DNA of 64,000 nucleotides from NCBI RefSeq assembly GCF_964246085.1, contig NZ_CAXTPD010000014.1. The stretch is one strand, 5' to 3'. This document shows, one piece after another, positions 1 through 8,834 of this stretch. A program made the translations under genes and the position numbers. Positions within the stretch are counted from its first letter, which is position 1. The number at the start of each line of letters is the position of its first letter. The notes under the pieces are model-generated. The model was not told where the DNA came from and searched no databases. It saw only the letters and a program-made list of their open reading frames with translations. This DNA is from Brotaphodocola sp003480315. Lineage in GTDB: Bacteria > Bacillota > Clostridia > Lachnospirales > Lachnospiraceae.

Positions 1-146
1 ATCTTGAACACACGTGTACGAATGCAGCGGATGTAGTCCGATGCAGGCGAACGCGTGTTGTGAGAGCAAGCAAACAATGATATGTGAAAATAGAGGAAAG
101 CGGTCTCATTCACTTCCGGACCTTTATTCGTTCCGTCCTATAATTG

Positions 147-590
147 TTATTTGTTTTCGATATCGAAGATCATATCCACTCTTCTCTGGTGGCGGCCTCC
201 CTCATACTCATTGTCCAGCCACTCATCCACGATCATCTTGGCCATCTCCACGCCTACTACGCGGGCACCGAAGGTGAGGACGTTGGTATTATTATGCTTA
301 CGGGACATTCTTGCGCTGTATGGCTCGCTGCAGGTGCAGACTAAAACGCCCTTTACCTTGCCTGCTGCCAGGCCGATACCAATGCCGGTACCGCAGATGG
401 CAATGCCGTAATCTGCCTCGCCGGATGCTACTGCGCGGCCTACCTTCTCTCCATATGCCGGGTAGTCACAGCTTTCGCTGGAATTGGTTCCGAAATCGAT
501 GACCTCGTAGCCCTTCTGCTCTACATATGCCTTGATTGCTTCCTTCATCTCCACTGCGGAGTGGTCATTGCCCATAGCGATTTTCTTCAT
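147..590 (-). CDS. rpiB: Ribose-5-phosphate isomerase B
   Basis: Cytoplasmic isomerase that interconverts ribose 5-phosphate and ribulose 5-phosphate in the non-oxidative pentose phosphate pathway. The 147-aa length is typical of the RpiB/LacAB family. The N-terminus GNDHSAVEMK carries the substrate-binding Asp9-His10 pair. The catalytic-base Cys66 sits in AICGTGIGI, and the SRKHNNTNVLTFGARVVG stretch supplies the phosphate and ring-opening residues. The start has an AGGAAA-type ribosome site. It follows aroC by 32 bases on the same strand, so co-transcription is likely. RpiB connects the ribokinase and nucleoside genes further along the window to central metabolism. An allose 6-phosphate isomerase activity is a known side role of the family but nothing here suggests it. 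Confidence 0.95.
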   Translation of the reverse strand: MKKIAMGNDHSAVEMKEAIKAYVEQKGYEVIDFGTNSSESCDYPAYGEKVGRAVASGEADYGIAICGTGIGIGLAAGKVKGVLVCTCSEPYSARMSRKHNNTNVLTFGARVVGVEMAKMIVDEWLDNEYEGGRHQRRVDMIFDIENK

Positions 591-622
591 AATTTTCCTG
601 TTTCCTGCCTTTCATTTTAAGT

Positions 623-1702
623 TTAATCCAATTTTGCATTCTTGCCCATCAACAGCAAATCCACAATGGTCAGCGCCGTCATGGCTTCCACCACAACCAC
701 TGCCCTCGGAACGACCACCGGGTCGTGGCGTCCCTTGATTGCGATCTCCACGTTTTCACCGTGATTGTTTGCTGTCTTCTGCAGCTGCGCAATAGACGGA
801 GTCGGCTTAAACGCCGCCCGCAGCACGATCTGGCTGCCGTCGCTCATGCCGCCTAAAATACCGCCTGCGTGGTTGGTCTTTTTATTGACCTTACCATAAG
901 CATCGACATAAAATTCGTCATTATTCCGGGAGCCCAGGGCCTTCGCTGCCTCAAAGCCATCTCCGATTTCAAAGCCCTTAACCGCACCGATGGACATGAT
1001 GGCACCGGCCAGCCTTGCATCCAGCTTATCAAATACCGGCTCACCAACGCCGACCGGCATACCGTCTACCAGGCACTCTACGACGCCGCCCACGGAATCC
1101 TGCGCCGCGATCATGCGCTCCAGAAACTCTGCGGTTTCTTCTGCTGCGACCTTGTCCGGCATATTCAGGCTGTTCTTGTCCCGCTCGGAAAGATCAAAAC
1201 GCTTCGGGTCAATCTCAAACTCACCGATGCTCTTCACATAGGCATTGACGGTAATGCCGTAATGCGCCAGCAGCTTGCAGGCTACCGCACCTGCTGCCAC
1301 CCGGGCAATGGTCTCACGGGCAGAGGAACGTCCGCCGCCCCGGTAATCCCGGAAGCCGTACTTCTGCTCAAAGCAGTAATCCGCATGACCCGGCCGGTAT
1401 ACATCCATGATCGCGCTGTAATCCTTGGAGCGCTGGTCCGTGTTGCGTACCATCATGGCAATGGGAGTACCTGTAGTCTTTCCCTCAAATACGCCGGAAA
1501 GGATCTCTACCTGGTCACTCTCGTTTCTAGCGGTGGTAAATTTGCTCTGCCCCGGCTTTCTTCTGTTTAAATAAAGCTGAACATCTTCCTCACAAAGCGG
1601 GAGTCCCGCCGGGCAGCCGTCGATGGTAACACCGACGCCCTTCCCGTGAGACTCTCCCCAGGTCATAATGCGGAAGATGGTTCCATATGTGGATCCTGCC
1701 AT
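623..1702 (-). CDS. aroC: Chorismate synthase
   Basis: Catalyses the last shikimate-pathway step, the FMN-dependent anti-1,4-elimination of phosphate from 5-enolpyruvylshikimate 3-phosphate to give chorismate. The 359-aa length is normal. Family signatures are visible: TWGESHGKG near residues 14-22 with the conserved His, RNTDQRSKDY near 107, and the GGGRSSARETIARVAAGAVA block. The start codon is preceded by GGAGGAAAAT, an excellent ribosome site. The gene lies directly upstream of rpiB on the same strand. It is unaccompanied by other aro genes, which is common for aroC in Clostridia. Confidence 0.96.
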   Translation of the reverse strand: MAGSTYGTIFRIMTWGESHGKGVGVTIDGCPAGLPLCEEDVQLYLNRRKPGQSKFTTARNESDQVEILSGVFEGKTTGTPIAMMVRNTDQRSKDYSAIMDVYRPGHADYCFEQKYGFRDYRGGGRSSARETIARVAAGAVACKLLAHYGITVNAYVKSIGEFEIDPKRFDLSERDKNSLNMPDKVAAEETAEFLERMIAAQDSVGGVVECLVDGMPVGVGEPVFDKLDARLAGAIMSIGAVKGFEIGDGFEAAKALGSRNNDEFYVDAYGKVNKKTNHAGGILGGMSDGSQIVLRAAFKPTPSIAQLQKTANNHGENVEIAIKGRHDPVVVPRAVVVVEAMTALTIVDLLLMGKNAKLD

Positions 1703-1779
1703 ATTTTCCTCCGTTTTTTGTCACATTTGTCTGCTTTCTGGCCTGGACAGCTCCTTCAGCCCCCAGACTCCAGCACAAT

Positions 1780-2841
1780 CTAATCATCTACCTTCACAAT
1801 AATGCAACTGTTTGGCTCATTGCACTTGATGGCATTGGAGCTCATAATCAGCAGCTTTTTCTCATAATCGACCTTAAAGAAGGTAATAGTGTTGCTCTCA
1901 TGATTGATCACCGCCAGATGCTTATCATCCGGGAACACGGAAATGTCCTTCGGATACTCACCGCTGATCGGCAGGCAGCACAGCATATCCAGAAGGCCGG
2001 TTTTCTCATCACGGCTATAGACAGCCACGCTCTCATCTCCCGCATTGCTGCAGAACATATGCTTCTCATCCGGAGAGAAGCGTAAGGAGCATGCAGCTGC
2101 CAGGGAACTGTGCTTCTCGCCCAGGGTAGAAATAGTCTGGATCTTTTCAATCTCCGGCACACGGTCACCGGTCGCATAGGTAAATACATCGATCACATTC
2201 TTCTGTTCATACATTAAATAGAAGAATTTGCCATCCGAGCTGAAGCGCAGATTGCGCGGCGCAGACTCCATCTCACACGGAATGGTGTCTACCTGGACCA
2301 GATGCTCGTCCTTTTCGCTGAAACGGTAGATCTTGACCTGATCCAGTCCGGAATCCACGATCATGACATACTTGTTGTCCGGCGTACGTCTGCAGCAGGT
2401 AACATGCGGACGGAAATTACGCTCTGCCACACTGCCGAGACCCTTGTGGAACACACCGTCCACGATCTCACCAACACCGCCGTCTTTTCTTAAACGCAGC
2501 ACGGTTGCCTTGCCGTCATGGAAGCCGGACACAAACACATAGCGGTCTTCCTTATCCATGGAGAGATGGCAGGCTCTCATTCCCTTGGTCTTTGCACTGT
2601 TTAAGCGGGACAGGCTGCCGTTCTCCAGAATGCGGAATGCCACCACACCCTCATCTGCTACAGAGTAAAGGGTCCTGTTATCGTTAGATGCCGTGACATA
2701 AGAAGAGTTATCCACTTCCACTTCACAGCGCTCCTTAAATGTTCCCTTTTCCACGTCCACATCGTAAACGGTGATTCCCTTTGCTTTGCCGTTATATGAA
2801 TAGGAACCGACATACGCCATATACTTTCCTTCTGAAGCCAT
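1780..2841 (-). CDS. Lactonase-family seven-bladed beta-propeller protein
   Basis: A 353-aa soluble protein of the 6-phosphogluconolactonase (YbhE/Pgl) propeller family (lactonase, PF10282-like). It shows recurring blade patterns such as YAVGSYS-like openings, RPHVTCCRRTPDNKYVMIVDSG, APRNLRFSSDGKFFYL, LRFSPDEKHMFC and PKDISVFPDDKHLAVIN. There is no signal peptide, so it should act in the cytoplasm. Family members hydrolyse 6-phosphogluconolactone or act on other cyclic carboxylates; which applies here cannot be read from sequence. The GGAGGAAGAGCG ribosome site supports the ATG at 2841. It precedes aroC on the same strand with a 77-base gap. Confidence 0.8.
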   Translation of the reverse strand: MASEGKYMAYVGSYSYNGKAKGITVYDVDVEKGTFKERCEVEVDNSSYVTASNDNRTLYSVADEGVVAFRILENGSLSRLNSAKTKGMRACHLSMDKEDRYVFVSGFHDGKATVLRLRKDGGVGEIVDGVFHKGLGSVAERNFRPHVTCCRRTPDNKYVMIVDSGLDQVKIYRFSEKDEHLVQVDTIPCEMESAPRNLRFSSDGKFFYLMYEQKNVIDVFTYATGDRVPEIEKIQTISTLGEKHSSLAAACSLRFSPDEKHMFCSNAGDESVAVYSRDEKTGLLDMLCCLPISGEYPKDISVFPDDKHLAVINHESNTITFFKVDYEKKLLIMSSNAIKCNEPNSCIIVKVDD

Positions 2842-2977
2842 CGCTCTTCCTCCTGTTGCATTGCTTAGATTTTCTGTTCAAAGTCAGAATTTTCACCCGG
2901 TCTGCTCCAAAAACAGGCAAACCGGAAACTAATAATCAGCATACCACAGATTCTCAAAAAAATCTATTCTGAATCTA

Positions 2978-3005
2978 TTGACATACAGATATTTTCCAGT
3001 ATAAT
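2978..3005 (+). promoter_or_regulatory. Sigma-A promoter of the XRE-cupin/pot operon
   Basis: TTGACA at 2978-2983 and TATAAT at 3000-3005 are both perfect consensus hexamers, with a 16-base spacer. The start site would lie about 95 bases upstream of the XRE-cupin gene. The AT-rich leader contains ACTAAAACTAAAC around 3019, a possible autoregulatory site. The promoter lies in the divergent gap with the lactonase-like gene. Confidence 0.8.
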
Positions 3006-3105
3006 TGAGCTTGCTTTGTGTTTACTAAAACTAAACTTTGAAGCACATTTTACATTCATTTAATATTTCTAAACTTTTCGGATAGTACGATCATGGAGGG
3101 CTTTT

Positions 3106-3639
3106 ATGGATATCGGATCAAAACTGAAGGAGATACGGACCCTGAAGGGTCTGACGCAGGAGGAGCTTGCGGACCGGGCAGAGCTTTCCAAGGGTTTTAT
3201 TTCCCAGCTGGAACGTAACCTGACCTCTCCCTCTATCGCGACGCTCACCGACATCCTGCAGTGCCTCGGCACCACACTCGGTGAGTTTTTTAATGAAACA
3301 CCGGAGGAGCAGGTCGTATTCGGAAAGGCGGATTATTTTGAAAAATACGATGCGGAGCTGAAAAATGAGATCCGCTGGATCATCCCCAACGCACAAAAAA
3401 ATATGATGGAGCCGATCCTCATCACCCTGGAGGCCGGGGGCTCTACCTATCCGGACAACCCGCACGAGGGCGAGGAATTCGGCTATGTGCTGCAGGGAAG
3501 CATCTGCATCCACCTCGGGAACAAAACCTACCGGGCAAAGAAGGGCGAGTCCTTCTACTTTACCCCGGACAAGAAGCATTACCTCACAAGCCGTCACGGC
3601 GCATCGCTGATCTGGGTCAGCACGCCGCCCAGCTTCTAA
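3106..3639 (+). CDS. XRE-cupin transcriptional regulator of polyamine uptake
   Basis: A 177-aa two-domain regulator. Residues about 5-60 form an XRE helix-turn-helix (LKEIRTLKGLTQEELADRAE, followed by SKGFISQLERN). Residues about 105-173 form a cupin fold (PHEGEEFGYVLQGSICIHLG, ending FYFTPDKKHYLTS). This architecture matches PuuR and related regulators that sense small metabolites through the cupin. It lies 110 bases upstream of potA in the same direction, so it most likely controls the polyamine importer. The ribosome site GGAGGG precedes the ATG. The ligand, polyamine or a derivative, is inferred from context. Confidence 0.88.
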   Translation: MDIGSKLKEIRTLKGLTQEELADRAELSKGFISQLERNLTSPSIATLTDILQCLGTTLGEFFNETPEEQVVFGKADYFEKYDAELKNEIRWIIPNAQKNMMEPILITLEAGGSTYPDNPHEGEEFGYVLQGSICIHLGNKTYRAKKGESFYFTPDKKHYLTSRHGASLIWVSTPPSF

Positions 3640-3749
3640 ACCATCCAGCATGCAGCCCGCACACCGCCAGGCTGCAGCATACAAAACCTTGAAAACAGGC
3701 ACGAATATCACATGTGAATTTATAAACTTACTTTAGGAGGAATACTGCG

Positions 3750-4826
3750 ATGGCACAGCCCCTGATCGATCTGGTCAATATTTCAAAAAGCTTTGACAAT
3801 ACCATGGTCTTAGATGACCTCAGCCTTTCCGTAAAAGAAAACTCTTTCGTAACCTTACTTGGTCCCAGCGGCTGCGGCAAGACCACAACCCTGCGCATCA
3901 TCGGCGGCTTCGAGACCGCCGACACCGGCAAGGTCATCTTCGACGGCGTTGACATCAGCAAGCTTCCGCCGAACAAGCGCCAGTTAAACACGGTATTCCA
4001 GAAATATGCCCTGTTCACCCACATGAATATCGCGGAAAACATTGCCTTCGGCTTAAAAATCAAGGGAAAATCCAAGGCCTACATTGACGATAAGATCAAA
4101 TACGCCCTGAAGCTGGTAAACCTGGACGGCTACGAGAAGCGTACCGTAGATTCCTTAAGCGGCGGCCAGCAGCAGCGTATCGCCATTGCCCGCGCCATTG
4201 TAAACGAGCCGCGCCTGCTGCTCTTAGACGAGCCGTTAGGCGCCCTGGACTTAAAGCTGCGCCAGGACATGCAGTATGAGCTGATCCGCTTAAAAAATGA
4301 GCTTGGCATCACCTTCATCTATGTCACCCACGATCAGGAGGAGGCACTGACCATGTCTGACACCATCGTAGTCATGAATCAGGGCTACATCCAGCAGATG
4401 GGTACCCCGGAGCAGATTTACAACGAGCCGGAAAATGCCTTCGTGGCAGACTTCATCGGCGAGAGCAACATCGTTCCCGGCATCATGCTCCGCGATGAGC
4501 TGGTTGAAATCTTCGGTGCCAGATTCGCCTGCGTGGACAAGGGCTTTGGCAACAATAAGCCGGTTGACGTAGTGATCCGCCCAGAGGATATTGATCTGGT
4601 TGACCCGTCCGAGGGCACCCTGGTGGGCACCTGCACTCATCTGATCTTCAAGGGCGTTCACTACGAAATGGAGGTTACCACTCCGAACGGCTTCGAATGG
4701 CTGGTCCACAGCACCGATATGTGCCCGGTAGGAAAACAGGTCGGCATCAAGGTAGATCCGTTCGATATCCAGATCATGAACAAACCGGCATCAGAGGATG
4801 AGGAGGCTGTGGGAGTCAATGAATAA
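3750..4826 (+). CDS. potA: Spermidine/putrescine ABC transporter ATPase
   Basis: A 358-aa ABC ATPase energising polyamine import at the cytoplasmic face. Walker A GPSGCGKTT is at residues 38-46, the signature is LSGGQQQR, and Walker B is RLLLLDEPLGALDLKLR, with the switch His in YVTHDQEEA. A C-terminal TOBE region (VVIRPEDIDLV onward) is typical of PotA and MalK types. The ribosome site AGGAGGA precedes the ATG. The end overlaps potB by 8 bases, which implies translational coupling. Gene order potA-potB-potC-potD is the standard one. Confidence 0.96.
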   Translation: MAQPLIDLVNISKSFDNTMVLDDLSLSVKENSFVTLLGPSGCGKTTTLRIIGGFETADTGKVIFDGVDISKLPPNKRQLNTVFQKYALFTHMNIAENIAFGLKIKGKSKAYIDDKIKYALKLVNLDGYEKRTVDSLSGGQQQRIAIARAIVNEPRLLLLDEPLGALDLKLRQDMQYELIRLKNELGITFIYVTHDQEEALTMSDTIVVMNQGYIQQMGTPEQIYNEPENAFVADFIGESNIVPGIMLRDELVEIFGARFACVDKGFGNNKPVDVVIRPEDIDLVDPSEGTLVGTCTHLIFKGVHYEMEVTTPNGFEWLVHSTDMCPVGKQVGIKVDPFDIQIMNKPASEDEEAVGVNE

Positions 4827-5631
4827 GAAATGGTTAGCCGGACCGTACCTGGTCTGGATGGTTGGTTTCATCGTCATTCCGCTGCTTCTGATCGTGTATT
4901 ACGGACTGACGGATAAGTCCGGGGCCTTTACCCTGGCAAACGTGCTCTCCATCTCCACCCCGGAGCATGTGAAGGCGCTGTATCTCTCCCTGGGATTATC
5001 CCTGGTGAGTACGGTCATCTGTCTGCTCTTAGCCTATCCGCTGGCCATGATCCTGCGTAACCGCGGCATCGGCCAGGGCAGCTTCATTGTTTTCATCTTC
5101 ATTCTTCCGATGTGGATGAACTTTCTGCTGCGCACCCTGGCATGGCAGACCCTTCTGGAGAAAAGCGGTGTCATCAACGGCATCTTAACCGCCCTGCACC
5201 TGCCGAACCAGAGCCTGATCAACACACCGGGCGCCATCATCCTGGGCATGGTCTACAACTTCCTGCCGTTTATGGTGCTTCCTATCTATAACGTGCTGTG
5301 CAAGATCGATGACAACACCATCAACGCAGCAAGGGATCTGGGCGCGAGCTTTACCCAGACGCTTTTGTGGGTATGGCTTCCCTTAAGCGTGCCGGGTATC
5401 ATCAGCGGCATTACCATGGTATTTGTACCATCCCTGACTACCTTCGTAATCTCCAACTTACTGGGCGGCAGCAAGATCCTCCTGATCGGCAACGTCATTG
5501 AGCAGGAGTTCACCAAGGGCAGCAACTGGAACTTAGGCTCCGGCCTCTCCCTGGTTCTCATGGTCTTCATCCTGATCAGCATGGCGCTGATCGCAAAATA
5601 CGATAAAAACGGCGAAGGGAGTACATTCTAA
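4819..5631 (+). CDS. potB: Spermidine/putrescine ABC transporter permease
   Basis: A 270-aa membrane permease with about six transmembrane helices. It carries the EAA-loop motif in the form NAARDLGASFTQTLLWVWLPLSVPG, which contacts PotA. I chose the ATG at 4819 because it has AGGAGG 12 bases upstream and begins MNKKWLAGPYLVWM, the usual PotB opening; an earlier in-frame ATG at 4798 is deeper inside potA. The last base of its stop codon is the first base of potC (TAATG). Together with PotC it forms the transmembrane channel. Confidence 0.94.
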   Translation: MNKKWLAGPYLVWMVGFIVIPLLLIVYYGLTDKSGAFTLANVLSISTPEHVKALYLSLGLSLVSTVICLLLAYPLAMILRNRGIGQGSFIVFIFILPMWMNFLLRTLAWQTLLEKSGVINGILTALHLPNQSLINTPGAIILGMVYNFLPFMVLPIYNVLCKIDDNTINAARDLGASFTQTLLWVWLPLSVPGIISGITMVFVPSLTTFVISNLLGGSKILLIGNVIEQEFTKGSNWNLGSGLSLVLMVFILISMALIAKYDKNGEGSTF

Positions 5632-6425
5632 TGAATAAGATCCGACAGAATTTCAGACGGTTCCTGCAGGATTTCTACCTGGTGCTCATTATGCTGTTTT
5701 TATACGCGCCGATTGCCACCATGGTGGTGTTATCCTTTAACAGTTCCAAATCCCGTACCCAGTGGGGCGGGTTCACGCTGCAGTGGTACACCCAGATGTT
5801 TGCCAGCCGCAACATCATGGCCGCTTTGCAGAACACCCTGCTGATCGCATTTTTGTCCGCACTGATCGCCACCATCATCGGCACTGCGGCTTCCATTGCC
5901 ATCAGCAGCATGAAACAGATTCCCCAGACCATCGTCATGGGAATCACCAATATCCCGATGTTAAATGCCGATATCGTGACCGGCATCTCCCTGATGCTGG
6001 CCTTCATCGCCTTCGGCGTATCCCTTGGCTTTAAAACCGTGCTGATCGCCCATATCACCTTCAATATTCCCTATGTGATCCTGAGCGTCATGCCAAAATT
6101 AAAGCAGACCAACCGCTTCACCTACGAGGCAGCGCTGGATCTGGGCGCAAGCCCGCTCCGCGCCTTCTTTAAGGTGGTGTTCCCGGACATTTTACCGGGC
6201 GTGCTTTCCGGCTTTCTGCTGGCCTTCACCATGTCCCTGGATGATTTCATCATCACCCACTTTACCAGAGGCGCCGGCATCAACACCCTGTCCACCCTGA
6301 TCTACAGTGAGGTGCGCCGCGGCATCAAGCCGTCCATGTACGCACTGTCCACCGTGATCTTCGTGGCTGTCCTGGCCCTGCTTCTGATCAGCAATTTTGC
6401 TCCGAAAAAAAAGCAGGAGGCTTAA
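5631..6425 (+). CDS. potC: Spermidine/putrescine ABC transporter permease
   Basis: A 264-aa permease partner of PotB, with about six membrane helices and the coupling loop YEAALDLGASPLRAFFKVVFP. The phrase FTMSLDDFIITHF near residue 200 is characteristic of PotC. It starts in a TAATG junction with potB, so translation is coupled. The gene is followed after 33 bases by the first potD. Confidence 0.95.
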   Translation: MNKIRQNFRRFLQDFYLVLIMLFLYAPIATMVVLSFNSSKSRTQWGGFTLQWYTQMFASRNIMAALQNTLLIAFLSALIATIIGTAASIAISSMKQIPQTIVMGITNIPMLNADIVTGISLMLAFIAFGVSLGFKTVLIAHITFNIPYVILSVMPKLKQTNRFTYEAALDLGASPLRAFFKVVFPDILPGVLSGFLLAFTMSLDDFIITHFTRGAGINTLSTLIYSEVRRGIKPSMYALSTVIFVAVLALLLISNFAPKKKQEA

Positions 6426-6458
6426 TATTACCATAACCATGAGCAAGAGGAGATGACT

Positions 6459-7589
6459 ATGAAAAAGAGAGTATTTGCAATTTCCATGGCAGGCCTTACT
6501 GCCGCTTCCGCCCTTCTGTCTGGCTGCGGTGCGTCCGGAAACGCCGGGGCCTCCGGCACGGATTCCGCTGCTTTCGGCAGTGCGGATGGCGGCGAACTGT
6601 ATGTTTACAACTGGGGCGAGTACATTGACGAGGATGTGATCTCCCAGTTTGAGGATGAGACCGGCATTACCGTTGTTTACGACCTGTTTGAGACCAACGA
6701 GGAAATGTATCCAGTCATCGAGGCCGGTGCTGTCAACTACGATGTCGTATGCCCGTCCGATTATATGATCCAGAAGATGCGCGAAAACGACCTGCTGGCT
6801 GAATTAAACTTCGACAACATTCCGAACATTGCCCAGATCGATCCGGCTTACATGGAAATGTCCCAGGCCTTTGACCCGGAAAACAAATACTCTGTTCCTT
6901 ACTGCTGGGGAACGGTCGGTATCCTGTACAATACCAGGCTGTTAGACGAGCTTGGCGTTCCGGCACCGACCAAATGGGCTGATCTGTGGGATGAACGCTT
7001 AAGCGGCGAGATCCTCATGCAGGACAGCGTCCGCGACGCCTTCATGGTTGCTTTAAAGAAAGACGGCTACTCCATGAACAGCGAAAGCAAGGACGAGATT
7101 GAGCAGGCAAAGCAGGAGCTGATAGACCAGAAACCGCTTGTCCAGGCTTACGTGATCGACCAGGTAAGAGATAAAATGATCGGCGGCGAGGCTGCTGTCG
7201 GTGTTATCTATTCCGGCGAAATGCTGTATATCCAGGATGAGGTCGCAAGCCTTGGACTGGACTATGATCTGGAATACGTGATTCCGGAAGAGGGAACCAA
7301 CCTGTGGCTGGATTCCTGGGTCATTCCGAAAAACGCGAAAAACAAAGAAAATGCAGAAAAATGGATTGACTTTATGTGCCGTCCGGAAATCGCAAAGGCG
7401 AACTTTGAGTACATCACCTACCCGACTCCGAACAAGGGCGCATTCGAGCTGCTGGATGAAGACATGCAAAACAACAAGGCTGTCTTCCCGGATATCGATT
7501 CCCTGAAGGATTCTGAGGTTTATCAGTACCTGGGTGATGACACCGATGCTATTTACAATGAGCTTTGGAAAGAAGTCAAAGCAAACTAA
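6459..7589 (+). CDS. potD: Polyamine-binding lipoprotein, copy 1
   Basis: A 376-aa extracytoplasmic solute-binding lipoprotein that delivers polyamines to PotBC. The lipobox LLSGC gives the lipidated Cys after a short hydrophobic signal. The mature part opens GELYVYNWGEYID, the PotD-type start with an aromatic ligand-stacking Trp. CPSDYMIQKM and LWLDSWVIPKNAKN correspond to ligand-site segments; the W-x-D pair matches Trp255/Asp257 of E. coli PotD as I remember it. The ATG at 6459 has AGAGGAG 6 bases upstream and is preferred over an ATG six bases earlier. A second, very similar potD follows directly. Confidence 0.94.
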   Translation: MKKRVFAISMAGLTAASALLSGCGASGNAGASGTDSAAFGSADGGELYVYNWGEYIDEDVISQFEDETGITVVYDLFETNEEMYPVIEAGAVNYDVVCPSDYMIQKMRENDLLAELNFDNIPNIAQIDPAYMEMSQAFDPENKYSVPYCWGTVGILYNTRLLDELGVPAPTKWADLWDERLSGEILMQDSVRDAFMVALKKDGYSMNSESKDEIEQAKQELIDQKPLVQAYVIDQVRDKMIGGEAAVGVIYSGEMLYIQDEVASLGLDYDLEYVIPEEGTNLWLDSWVIPKNAKNKENAEKWIDFMCRPEIAKANFEYITYPTPNKGAFELLDEDMQNNKAVFPDIDSLKDSEVYQYLGDDTDAIYNELWKEVKAN

Positions 7590-7633
7590 ATAAAATTCAG
7601 ACATATTACACAATACAAGAGGAGATTGAGAAA

Positions 7634-8752
7634 ATGAAAAAAAGATGGATCGTATCTGCTGCGGCACTGTCCGCAGCGGCACTTGCTGTAACCGGCTGCG
7701 GCGCTTCTGCGTCTGACAGCTCTGTTTCCGGTAACTCCGATGATTCTGCCGCATCCGGTGACGCCGGCGAGCTCTACGTTTACAACTGGGGCGAGTACAT
7801 TGATGAAACCGTCATTGATGAGTTCGAAGAAGAGACCGGAATCAAGGTTGTCTATGACCTGTATGAGACCAACGAGGAGATGTATCCGGTCATCGAGGCC
7901 GGCGGCATTGCCTACGATGCGGTATGTCCGTCTGATTTCATGATCCAGAAAATGCGCGAGCATGACCTTCTGGCCGAGATCAACTTTGATAATGTACCGA
8001 ACATCGACCAGATTGATCCGCTTTACATGGAGCTTTCCAAGTCCTTCGATCCGGAAAATAAGTACGCTGTTCCGTACACCTGGGGCACCATCGGCATCCT
8101 CTACAACAAGGAGCGCCTGCAGGAGCTTGGCGTTCCGGCACCGACCAAATGGGCAGACCTGTGGGATGAACGCTTAAGCGGCGAGATCCTCATGCAGGAC
8201 AGCATCCGCAGCGCCTTCATGACCGGTCTAAAGAAAAACGGCTACTCCTTAAACAGCACCAACCCGGATGAGATCAACAAGGCCAAGCAGGATCTGATCG
8301 ACCAGAAGCCACTGGTCCAGGCTTATGTGGTAGACCAGGTTCGTGACAAGATGATCGGCGGCGAGGCCGCTGTCGGCATCATCTACTCCGGCGAGATGCT
8401 CTACATTCAGGGCGAAGACGGCACCGACAACCTGGAATATGTGATCCCAGAAGAGGGCACCGACCTGTTCATCGACTGCTGGGTCATCCCGAAAAATGCG
8501 AAAAACAAAGAGAATGCTGAGAAGTGGATCAACTTCCTGTGCAGACCGGACATCGCAAAGAAGAACTTTGAGTACATCACCTACTCCACCCCGAATAAGG
8601 GCGCGTTTGAGTTGTTAGATGAGGACATGCAGAACAACAAGGCAGTTTTCCCGGACATCGACTCCATCAAGAATGCCGAGGTATTAAAGTACCTGGGCGA
8701 TGATGTGGATGAGCTTTACAATGAGGCATGGAAGGAAGTCAAATCAAAGTAA
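7634..8752 (+). CDS. potD: Polyamine-binding lipoprotein, copy 2
   Basis: A 372-aa tandem paralogue of the preceding gene. It has its own lipobox (AVTGC) and ribosome site (AAGAGGAG, 10 bases before the ATG). About four in five mature residues match copy 1 by eye, including long shared blocks such as GVPAPTKWADLWDERLSGEI. Differences cluster in the signal and linker region, in a three-residue deletion after MLYIQ, and in the ligand-site segment, where LWLDSW of copy 1 becomes LFIDCW. That replaces the tryptophan expected to stack on the polyamine with phenylalanine. The pair probably arose by recent duplication and may differ in polyamine preference. Both would share PotABC. Confidence 0.93.
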   Translation: MKKRWIVSAAALSAAALAVTGCGASASDSSVSGNSDDSAASGDAGELYVYNWGEYIDETVIDEFEEETGIKVVYDLYETNEEMYPVIEAGGIAYDAVCPSDFMIQKMREHDLLAEINFDNVPNIDQIDPLYMELSKSFDPENKYAVPYTWGTIGILYNKERLQELGVPAPTKWADLWDERLSGEILMQDSIRSAFMTGLKKNGYSLNSTNPDEINKAKQDLIDQKPLVQAYVVDQVRDKMIGGEAAVGIIYSGEMLYIQGEDGTDNLEYVIPEEGTDLFIDCWVIPKNAKNKENAEKWINFLCRPDIAKKNFEYITYSTPNKGAFELLDEDMQNNKAVFPDIDSIKNAEVLKYLGDDVDELYNEAWKEVKSK

Positions 8753-8768
8753 ATATGAATAAGCAGAG

Positions 8769-8822
8769 ATAACAGACCCCCCTGAGCGCAGCTTTCAAAC
8801 TGCGCTCAGGGGGGTCTGTTAT
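8769..8822. terminator. Long bidirectional hairpin between convergent operons
   Basis: A perfect 23-bp inverted repeat (arms 8769-8791 and 8800-8822) around an 8-base loop CTTTCAAA. The arms contain six consecutive G:C pairs. It sits between the end of the pot operon and the end of the convergent sugar operon, so it can terminate either one. A clear run of T is missing on both sides, unlike a standard intrinsic terminator. Confidence 0.75.
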
Positions 8823-8834
8823 GTTCCCGGAAGA

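Noticed and set aside
1..146. Leading segment with the palindrome ACACGTGT and scattered short frames
   Set aside because: No ribosome site, no conserved protein pattern and no convincing RNA fold; treated as the space after rpiB with nothing supported.
8769..8822. Insertion-sequence terminal inverted repeat
   Set aside because: There is a single hairpin with an 8-base loop, no transposase and no flanking target duplication.
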